In this document: positions 7,323 to 12,603 of the stretch, in pieces
How the letters are laid out: every line of letters starts with the position of its first letter
Position numbering within the stretch: the first letter of the stretch is position 1
NCBI GenBank assembly: GCA_016844295.1
Contig: JAENIV010000010.1
Location: 1-12,603, forward strand
Source: Candidatus Berkelbacteria bacterium
GTDB lineage: Bacteria > Patescibacteriota > UBA1384 > UBA12157 > JAENIV01
DNA: 12,603 bases
Direction: 5' to 3'
Program-made: the position numbers and the translations under genes
Notes under the pieces: generated by a model
What the model saw: only the letters and a program-made list of their open reading frames with translations
The model's database searches: none
Told to the model about the DNA's origin: nothing

Positions 7323-7805
7323 GTGGTCAAACAGATCCTCATTTCCAGTCTCCTTCCGACGGACAGTGGTTCAATGGCCAATTGTCGAGGAACGATTGTT
7401 ACCGACAAGGGCAGAGTTGAATTCAATGTCATGATGCAGGATAACGCCGTTATTACTCCCGCTGAGATCCCTCAGGATTTGATAGTTACTCTTGACGCCT
7501 CACTTGAGTTTGAGGATGCTGACACCAACGAAAGCGGCCCGTGTGTTGTTTTGCCGCGTCTCGGCAAACTCTACTTGAGACTTCTTGATCCCAGCATTCC
7601 CAGAGTTGAAGGAAGATTGATCCTCACTTGTTCAGACGGCGCTGATTTCGACCTCTGTTGTGAGGCTGGAAATGTCTGTTGTACGCCAGAAGGTTATTAT
7701 GGCGAAGAACAGGCACAAATCTGTCAGACACTCACCGACCTTTTGGCCGAAAACAACAATGCGCTGCCAATCTATGTCAGCAATCCTGAGCCAATCGGCG
7801 CGTAA
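7323..7805 (+). CDS. Cysteine-rich, probably beta-rich protein of unknown function (160 aa from GTG)
   Basis: GTG 7323 is preferred because of AGGAG at 7312-7316; GTG 7320 is a near-equal alternative adding one residue. The product is acidic, with alternating hydrophobic and polar stretches typical of beta strands (GTIVTDKGRVEFNV, KLYLRLLDP, GRLILTCSDG). It has eight cysteines: C21, C74, C103, C112, C113, C119, C120 and C134. The cluster LCCEAGNVCC (CC-x5-CC) followed by TPEGYYG looks like a metal site or disulfide knot. There is no signal peptide or membrane span, so a cytoplasmic metal-binding role is more likely than disulfides. I do not recognise the family. Its own strong promoter directly behind the NTPase gene, the shared style of leader (AGGAGAAA then GTG) and similar codon use suggest that the two genes belong together. 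Confidence 0.75.
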   Translation: MVKQILISSLLPTDSGSMANCRGTIVTDKGRVEFNVMMQDNAVITPAEIPQDLIVTLDASLEFEDADTNESGPCVVLPRLGKLYLRLLDPSIPRVEGRLILTCSDGADFDLCCEAGNVCCTPEGYYGEEQAQICQTLTDLLAENNNALPIYVSNPEPIGA

Positions 7806-7862
7806 GTGCCATCCTTAGGCCGAAAAAGAAAAATAGCACGTAATCGAATCATTATTATCATG

Positions 7863-7900
7863 AGCGGTCCGCCCAAAGGTGAGGCCGTTTTCTTTTTTTT
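7863..7900 (+). terminator. Probable terminator after the cysteine-rich gene
   Basis: CGGTC (7865-7869) pairs with GGCCG (7883-7887), extendable by A/T and G/T pairs outside; it is followed by TTTTCTTTTTTTT (7888-7900). The stem is short and includes wobble pairs, but the long T run supports termination. It closes the two-gene cassette before dnaG. Confidence 0.55.
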
Positions 7901-7906
7901 AAAATT

Positions 7907-7929
7907 ATCTGCTATATTTAATCTGCTAT
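7907..7929 (+). repeat. Direct repeat ATCTGCTAT x2 overlapping a possible dnaG promoter
   Basis: ATCTGCTAT occurs at 7907-7915 and again at 7921-7929, a 14-base period. The first copy overlaps TGCTATATT (7910-7918), which has the form of an extended -10 box, and a TATAAT is at 7948-7953. No good -35 box is seen for either. The repeat could be an operator or a small duplication. Confidence 0.4.
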
Positions 7930-7941
7930 GGATGAAGTTGA
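7928..7941 (+). repeat. Exact 14-base copy of the dnaG start
   Basis: ATGGATGAAGTTGA is identical to the first 14 bases of dnaG (8024-8037). The frame from 7928 encodes only 19 residues before TGA at 7985-7987 and has no ribosome site, so it is not an expressed alternative start. Confidence 0.6.
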
Positions 7942-8023
7942 CCCCGATATAATAACTTCCTGTCAAACCTATTACATAGTGTTATGACAATAATCGTCGT
8001 ATGCGGGGCAGGAGAAATTAAAC

Positions 8024-9745
8024 ATGGATGAAGTTGAAGAAATAAAAAGACGTATAGATATTGTTGATTTTATCTCTACATATCTAACACTTAAAAAGGC
8101 CGGGTCAAATTACAAAGCGGTGTGTCCGTTTCATCAGGAAAAAACGCCGTCTTTGATGGTTTCGGCGGAAAAGCAGATTTTTAAATGTTTCGGCTGCGGC
8201 GAAGGCGGGGACATTTTTTCCTTTGTCATGAAAATGGAAAATTTGGAGTTTCCCGAAGCCTTAAAAATTTTAGCCGAACGGGCGGGTGTGCAGTTAAAAA
8301 GGAGGGAATTCAAACCTGAAGAAGGCAAAGACCGCAAAACCCGCCTTTATAAACTTAACAATTTATCTGCTTTGGCATTTAATAAAATTCTTCTTGAGAG
8401 GCCGGCAGGCAAGCAGGCTCTTGAATATCTTGAAAAACGTAAAATTACCTTACAAACTCTGAAAGATTTTATGGTCGGCTATGCACCTTCAAAAATGCTC
8501 ATGAGCCAATTTTTACAGAAAAGGGGATTTAACCCTTCAGAGATTCAATCTGCTGGCAGTCCTGATAGGTTTTTTAGAAGGATCATTTTCCCCATTCGAG
8601 ATGTCATGGGAAACGTGATTGCTTTTACAGGCCGAGTCTTGGACCCGAAACAAGAACCAAAGTATTTGAACACACCTGAGACAATAATTTTTCACAAAGG
8701 CCAAATATTATACAATCTCAACCAGGCGCGTGGATCTGTTAAACAGGAAAATGCCGCCGTCGTTGTTGAAGGGCAGATGGATGTTATTGCCTCTCATCAA
8801 GCCGGCGTTAAGAACGTCGTGGCAACCTCCGGAACGGCTCTTACGAATGAACATTTACGTATTCTTTATCGTTATACCCCCAACATTATCTTTGCCTTTG
8901 ACAGCGACACAGCGGGTTTGGTGACTTCAAAAAAGGCTTACGAAATGGCCATTAGCAAGGGGTTTAATGTCCGGATGGTTGATTTAGAAGAATTTAAGGA
9001 CCCGGGTGAAATGATCGCGGTAAACCCCAAACTTTGGACAGATGCGGTTACAACCGCAAAACCGGTTATCGATTGGTATTTTCAGTTGGCTTTTAAGAAA
9101 TCAAAAATCGAGGACAGAGAATTAACCTCTCAAGAAAAAAAAGAAATTGCCAAAGAAATATTGCCGATAATCAAAATAATTCCAGATTCAATCGAACAGG
9201 CCCATTTTGTAAATTTACTAGCCAAAAGATTAGAAGTTAATGAAGACGTCGTTTTTGACGCTCTAACAAAAGTTTCTGCCGCAAAACAAGATAACCCCAA
9301 GCAAGCACAGATAAAAAAAAGAAATATCGATGCTGAAGATTTACTTTTATCTATAATGCTATTTTCACCTGATAAAATTCCCGAGACCCGTGGAAAAATA
9401 AAATTAGAAAATTTTAAAAATAAAAACCTCGCAACGATTTACACGAGTCTCGAAAGAGAGTATGATAAAGATAAGAAAAACGTTCTTAAAAGAATAAAAA
9501 ATACCGTCTCGCGCGAGACCAGTATTTTAATTGATAATTTGATTGCCGAAGCAGAAAAATTGTATGAAGAAAATTCTGATCTAATTAATCAAGATTTTGC
9601 TCAGGCAATTGCCCACATGCAAAAGGATACGAAAGAAGATCTTAAAGAACATTATGCCCAAGAAATCAAAAAAGCAGAGAATGCGCGCGACTACAAGAAG
9701 TTGAAACAATTAGTCAAGGAGTTTCAAGAGGCAATTTCTAAATAA
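8024..9745 (+). CDS. dnaG: DNA primase DnaG
   Basis: Synthesises the RNA primers for replication, recruited by the replicative helicase. The 573-residue length is normal for bacterial DnaG. The N-terminal zinc-binding domain has C34-P-F-H37 and C55-F-G-C58 with the typical EKTPSLMVS between. The central RNA-polymerase region includes the YLNTPET element and the TOPRIM motifs VVVEGQMD (E249, D253) and FDSD (D293, D295), which bind the catalytic metals. The usual Tyr of EGYMD is Gln here, a mild change. The C-terminal part (about 400-573) is Lys-rich and helical, as expected for the helicase-interaction domain. ATG 8024 is supported by AGGAGA at 8010-8015 and by the conserved MDEVEEIKRRIDIVDFI opening. 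rpoD follows after 97 bases without a clear terminator, so the two are probably co-transcribed. rpsU, its usual upstream partner, is absent. Confidence 0.97.
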   Translation: MDEVEEIKRRIDIVDFISTYLTLKKAGSNYKAVCPFHQEKTPSLMVSAEKQIFKCFGCGEGGDIFSFVMKMENLEFPEALKILAERAGVQLKRREFKPEEGKDRKTRLYKLNNLSALAFNKILLERPAGKQALEYLEKRKITLQTLKDFMVGYAPSKMLMSQFLQKRGFNPSEIQSAGSPDRFFRRIIFPIRDVMGNVIAFTGRVLDPKQEPKYLNTPETIIFHKGQILYNLNQARGSVKQENAAVVVEGQMDVIASHQAGVKNVVATSGTALTNEHLRILYRYTPNIIFAFDSDTAGLVTSKKAYEMAISKGFNVRMVDLEEFKDPGEMIAVNPKLWTDAVTTAKPVIDWYFQLAFKKSKIEDRELTSQEKKEIAKEILPIIKIIPDSIEQAHFVNLLAKRLEVNEDVVFDALTKVSAAKQDNPKQAQIKKRNIDAEDLLLSIMLFSPDKIPETRGKIKLENFKNKNLATIYTSLEREYDKDKKNVLKRIKNTVSRETSILIDNLIAEAEKLYEENSDLINQDFAQAIAHMQKDTKEDLKEHYAQEIKKAENARDYKKLKQLVKEFQEAISK

Positions 9746-9749
9746 GAAC

Positions 9750-9763
9750 CTGCCCGACGGCAG
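9750..9763 (+). repeat. Small GC-rich palindrome CTGCC-cgac-GGCAG
   Basis: A five-pair stem with a four-base loop, four bases after the dnaG stop. No T run follows, so it is not a standard terminator. It resembles short palindromic elements scattered in many small bacterial genomes. Confidence 0.5.
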
Positions 9764-9795
9764 AACCTTGTTACGACGTAATAAGATTAAAAATT

Positions 9796-9825
9796 TCGGC
9801 CCTGGGCCGATCCGCCTTGGGCGGA
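9796..9825 (+). repeat. Two back-to-back 15-base palindromes in the rpoD leader
   Basis: TCGGCC-ctg-GGCCGA (9796-9810) is directly joined to TCCGCC-ttg-GGCGGA (9811-9825). Each is a perfect six-pair stem with a three-base loop. They end five bases before the rpoD ribosome site and could act in RNA processing, stability or translation control of the dnaG-rpoD message. Confidence 0.65.
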
Positions 9826-9829
9826 AATT

Positions 9830-9835
9830 AAGGAG
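9830..9835 (+). promoter_or_regulatory. Ribosome binding site that decides the rpoD start
   Basis: AAGGAG seven bases before ATG 9843. The frame is open further up to TTG 9768, but that stretch consists of the hairpin region and has no ribosome site. Confidence 0.75.
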
Positions 9836-9842
9836 TTTCAGG

Positions 9843-11084
9843 ATGAAATCAGTCGATAACTATTCACGGAATAAATCTCGCACTGCGATGCGAGCGGAAA
9901 ATTTTTCAATTCAACATCCACGGCCCAAAGGTCCTGGTGTTGCCCTTGAAATTAAAAAACGAAAAACAAGAGTTCCGCCGCCTGTGTCAAGGTATGTGAG
10001 TCGAAAGATCAAGAATAAAAAAGAAAAAGAAGTTAAATATCCTCCGGAGATTGAGGCTCTTTTGGAAAAGGGCCATCAACACGGTTTTGTAACGTACCAA
10101 GAAATCATGCAGGCCTTTCCCGAACCGGAAAAGAAAATCGCTCTTCTGGACTCCCTCTACGATGAGTTTTTCTTACAGGCAATAGATATCAAGGAAGGCA
10201 AGCGACTTTTAGATATTGAACAGGAAGGTGAGCAAAAAGTTGGGGAACTCAAAGATATTTCCGACGACTCTGTTCGGATGTATTTACGGGAAATCGGAAA
10301 AATTCCTTTACTTTCGACCGTAGATGAAATCCGTTTGGCCAAAAGAATTGAAGCGGGAGACGAAACTGCCAAGAGAAAATTAGCCGAAGCCAATCTTCGT
10401 TTAGTAGTATCGATCGCGAAAAAATATATTGGTCGGGGCTTATCGCTTTTAGATCTAATCCAAGAGGGGAATACCGGTTTACTCAGGGCGGTGGAAAAAT
10501 TCGATTATCATAAAGGTTATAAATTTTCCACCTATGCTACCTGGTGGATCCGTCAGGCAATTACAAGGGCGATTGCTGATCAGGCCAGAACTATTCGTAT
10601 TCCAGTTCATATGGTAGAAACAATCAACAAACTTATTCGTACCCAGCGCCAATTGGTTCAAGATTTAGGCCGCGAACCTTTACCGGAAGAAATTGCCGCA
10701 GAAATGGGTTTACCGGTGGAAAAAGTTGAACATATTATTAAAATTTCCCAAGAAACAGTATCCTTGGAAACTCCGGTCGGCGAAGAAGAAGACTCTCGTC
10801 TGGGTGACTTTATCGAGGACAAAGAATCTCTCTCTCCAGAAGAAAACGCGATCTATCAATTAATGCGCGGTCATGTTGGAGAATCTCTGGTAATGCTTTC
10901 TCCCCGAGAGCAAAAAATCTTAAAAATGCGTTTTGGTTTGGAAGACGGCCGCACTCATACATTAGAAGAAGTTGGCAAAGAATTTGGGGTAACCCGAGAA
11001 CGTATCCGCCAGATTGAAGCTAAATCTTTACAAAAACTGAAGAAAAACGAGCAAGCATCTAAACTAAAAGACTATTTGAAGTAG
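9843..11084 (+). CDS. rpoD: Primary RNA polymerase sigma factor (sigma-70/RpoD)
   Basis: Directs RNA polymerase to housekeeping promoters. From ATG 9843 the protein has 413 residues. Region 1.1-like sequence is at about 65-118 (YPPEIEALLEKG onward) and region 1.2 at 138-172 (DSVRMYLREIGKIPLL). Region 2 is at 180-250, including the near-invariant NLRLVVSIAKKY, LDLIQEGNTGL and KFSTYATWWIRQAI that bind core enzyme and the -10 box. Region 3 is at 258-335. Region 4 is at 345-410, with the helix-turn-helix TLEEVGKEFGVTRERIRQIE that reads the -35 box. The large non-conserved insert of proteobacterial RpoD is absent. A basic, Pro-rich extension of about 60 residues precedes region 1.1. The near-consensus TTG.../TATAAT promoters in this window match what such a factor would recognise. 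It is placed directly behind dnaG, as in the classical macromolecular-synthesis operon. Confidence 0.96.
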   Translation: MKSVDNYSRNKSRTAMRAENFSIQHPRPKGPGVALEIKKRKTRVPPPVSRYVSRKIKNKKEKEVKYPPEIEALLEKGHQHGFVTYQEIMQAFPEPEKKIALLDSLYDEFFLQAIDIKEGKRLLDIEQEGEQKVGELKDISDDSVRMYLREIGKIPLLSTVDEIRLAKRIEAGDETAKRKLAEANLRLVVSIAKKYIGRGLSLLDLIQEGNTGLLRAVEKFDYHKGYKFSTYATWWIRQAITRAIADQARTIRIPVHMVETINKLIRTQRQLVQDLGREPLPEEIAAEMGLPVEKVEHIIKISQETVSLETPVGEEEDSRLGDFIEDKESLSPEENAIYQLMRGHVGESLVMLSPREQKILKMRFGLEDGRTHTLEEVGKEFGVTRERIRQIEAKSLQKLKKNEQASKLKDYLK

Positions 11085-11175
11085 TCCTCAAAGTACCTTC
11101 TGAAATAATTTCGAGAAAATTTTTAAAAGCACCCTTTGAAGTAAATAGAACAAATCAATAATCATCCAAGTAAAC

Positions 11176-11196
11176 AGTAACTATATACCAGTTACT
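11176..11196 (-). terminator. Inverted repeat at the end of the propeller gene
   Basis: AGTAACT (11176-11182) and AGTTACT (11190-11196) form a seven-pair stem with a seven-base loop, overlapping the TAG of the minus-strand gene. No clear T run follows on either strand, so it would be a weak terminator at best. The rest of the 110-base convergent gap with rpoD is AT-rich and shows no other strong hairpin. Confidence 0.35.
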
Positions 11197-12603
11197 AATT
11201 TAGATTCGCTCCTGTAAGAGGAAGAATAGTCAACTCACTTATATTTGTGTCGCTTGCCCCAGCGACTATTTTTAGATTATATATGCTTTGAGATTTCTGC
11301 TCTTTTTTAGAACTATCCTGAACTTGGATAATAAACTGAAAATCGCCTGATTCTTTTGGTGTGCCTCTAATCTCACCACTATTTTCATCCAAAGTAAGGC
11401 CTGATGGCAAAGCCCCTTTGATCAAAGTGTATTGATATGGCGTTTGACCACCCGAAGTTTCAAGTGTTGTCCCGTATCGGTCGTTTTGCTGACCATCAGG
11501 CAGTTTTTTTGTTTTCATGCCGAAAGAACTGCTAGAATACCTTCGCCAAATTTCACAACCCTTTAAAGCGTTGCCCGTAGATAAACCAACATAGAGATAA
11601 TCTTTGAACGTCAAGGCATAAATGGCGAAATTATCGACATTGCCGAAACCATCTAAGCCAATTTGGGTGAGGTTTACCCCATCAGATGTATACCAGAGTT
11701 CTCCGCCGGTAACATTATTTCGGGTACCGCCGTAAAGCAGACCGTCGGAGATGACTGCATTTTGAGAATACCAAATATTATTAGCGTCGCCGGTAAAGCC
11801 GATAAAAGTTTCCGTAAGAATATCAGTTGTTTTACGAGTAATGGATGCTCCCTCGGCGGCGTCAATGCCAAACCAATGAAGGAGGTTATTAAATTCAAAA
11901 AAATGATTGACCCCTGTAATGTTCGCGTTAAAAAGGGCAAAATCTAAATGAAGGTTCCAATCAGTGCCATTATTTGAACGCCAAACTTGGGCGCCATTAT
12001 CGTTGTGCGTCCCGGCATAAAGCCAGCCCCCAAAAGATTTTAATGACAAAATGATAGTGTTATTGGCGTCGCCGAAGCCTCCGGCTGAGGCGGCAATAAG
12101 ATTCCAATTAGTACCGTCGGCGGTTCGATAAATTTCACCGCCATCAGTTGCATTTCGGCTACCAGCATACAATTGACCATTAAATTCCGCCATTTCATAA
12201 AAACCGGTGTTATGATTGTGGCCCAGACCGTCGTTCCCTGATTGTATCCAAGTTATACCATCATTACTTTTCCAGATTTCTCCCGGCTGAGCTGGAACAG
12301 CGTTATCATCATCGGCAGAGGCGAAAAGACTTTCCCCAAAAACTTCAAAATCAACAATCGCGTTTAAGGCGACATGACCAAAGCCATCATTATTCACTTT
12401 TGTCCAAGTGTTACCATCAGTTGAACGATATATTCGGCCGCCATCTGTGTCATTGCCGATGCCAGCATAAATTGCATTACCCAATGTTTCCAGGGTGATA
12501 ACCATTGTATTATCAGCATCACCTAATCCCATCCCGCCAACTTGTTCCCAAACCTCACTGGCTTTTACGGTGGCTTGCGGCCATAATAAAAACGAGAAGA
12601 AAA
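11195..12603 (-). CDS. Exported beta-propeller repeat protein with Ig-like domain and terminal LPLTG (5' end outside window)
   Basis: The frame stays open to the right edge, so the first residues are missing; the internal Met at 12532 is not the start. The visible N-terminus FFSFLLWPQATVKA-SEVWEQVGG is the end of a signal peptide with a plausible cleavage after VKA. About seven repeats of 45-55 residues follow, of the form LYAGT-N-GGEIYRS-DG-W-GFG, the layout of a seven-bladed propeller. Blade 5 is the most degenerate. Next comes an Ig-like putative-binding domain of the He_PIG type (SGGQTPYQYTLIKGALPSGL, then GEIRGTPKESGDFQF). The protein ends LTILPLTGANLN. LPLTG fits a sortase motif, but the hydrophobic segment and basic tail that should follow are missing. 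It is presumably a surface or secreted binding protein; the ligand is unknown. It is convergent with rpoD. Confidence 0.88.
   Translation of the reverse strand, partial: FFSFLLWPQATVKASEVWEQVGGMGLGDADNTMVITLETLGNAIYAGIGNDTDGGRIYRSTDGNTWTKVNNDGFGHVALNAIVDFEVFGESLFASADDDNAVPAQPGEIWKSNDGITWIQSGNDGLGHNHNTGFYEMAEFNGQLYAGSRNATDGGEIYRTADGTNWNLIAASAGGFGDANNTIILSLKSFGGWLYAGTHNDNGAQVWRSNNGTDWNLHLDFALFNANITGVNHFFEFNNLLHWFGIDAAEGASITRKTTDILTETFIGFTGDANNIWYSQNAVISDGLLYGGTRNNVTGGELWYTSDGVNLTQIGLDGFGNVDNFAIYALTFKDYLYVGLSTGNALKGCEIWRRYSSSSFGMKTKKLPDGQQNDRYGTTLETSGGQTPYQYTLIKGALPSGLTLDENSGEIRGTPKESGDFQFIIQVQDSSKKEQKSQSIYNLKIVAGASDTNISELTILPLTGANLN

Noticed and set aside
9768..9842. TTG 9768 as start of rpoD
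   Set aside because: The stretch is the hairpin-rich spacer and encodes no conserved sigma sequence; ATG 9843 has AAGGAG at ideal spacing.
11416..11427. Perfect 12-base palindrome CTTTGATCAAAG
   Set aside because: It lies inside the Ig-like domain coding region with no promoter or repeat context; chance is sufficient.
1..12603. Recoded TGA (glycine or tryptophan) as in some CPR lineages
   Set aside because: Long genes read through without in-frame TGA and all protein families align with the standard code; the TGA in the propeller tail lies beyond two other stops.
1..12603. CRISPR array, tRNA, rRNA or insertion sequence
   Set aside because: No regularly spaced repeats, cloverleaf-like sequences, conserved rRNA stretches or transposase motifs were seen on either strand.

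Overview
This looks like a chromosomal segment from a small-genome bacterium, most likely a member of the Candidate Phyla Radiation (Patescibacteria). That placement is an inference. It rests on the tight same-strand packing of small genes of unknown function around dnaG and rpoD, an HIT protein with the NHAHIKLYP form of the motif, a CYTH-type fragment, a very large coiled-coil/HD protein, and a secreted beta-propeller ending in LPLTG. All convincing genes read through with the standard code and end in TAA or TAG, so there is no sign of TGA reassignment. No rRNA, tRNA, CRISPR array or transposase was seen.

Left part (1-5823, + strand): a very long gene open at the left edge encodes a coiled-coil protein with a C-terminal HD phosphohydrolase-type domain. 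A run of short, closely spaced genes follows: a 98-aa helical protein, a four-helix membrane protein, a tiny ORF, a truncated CYTH-domain gene, an HIT-family hydrolase/transferase and a two-helix membrane protein. The spacing suggests one or a few transcripts.

Middle part (5824-7900, + strand): two genes of different character, each behind its own near-consensus sigma-70 promoter and each followed by a terminator-like hairpin. The first is a P-loop NTPase and the second a cysteine-rich protein with no recognised family. In both cases the promoter position shows that the longest reading frame overstates the gene: the true starts are GTG codons after good Shine-Dalgarno sites. This two-gene cassette is the best candidate here for an undescribed system.

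Right part (7901-12603): DNA primase (dnaG) and the primary sigma factor (rpoD) form the classical macromolecular-synthesis pair, here without rpsU next to dnaG. A 97-base spacer with three small GC-rich hairpins separates them. Convergent to rpoD, and open at the right edge, is a gene for an exported protein with a seven-bladed propeller-like repeat region, an Ig-like putative-binding domain and an LPLTG motif. It stops just after that motif, before the usual membrane anchor. Hydrophobic but stop-interrupted codons follow in frame, as if the anchor had decayed.
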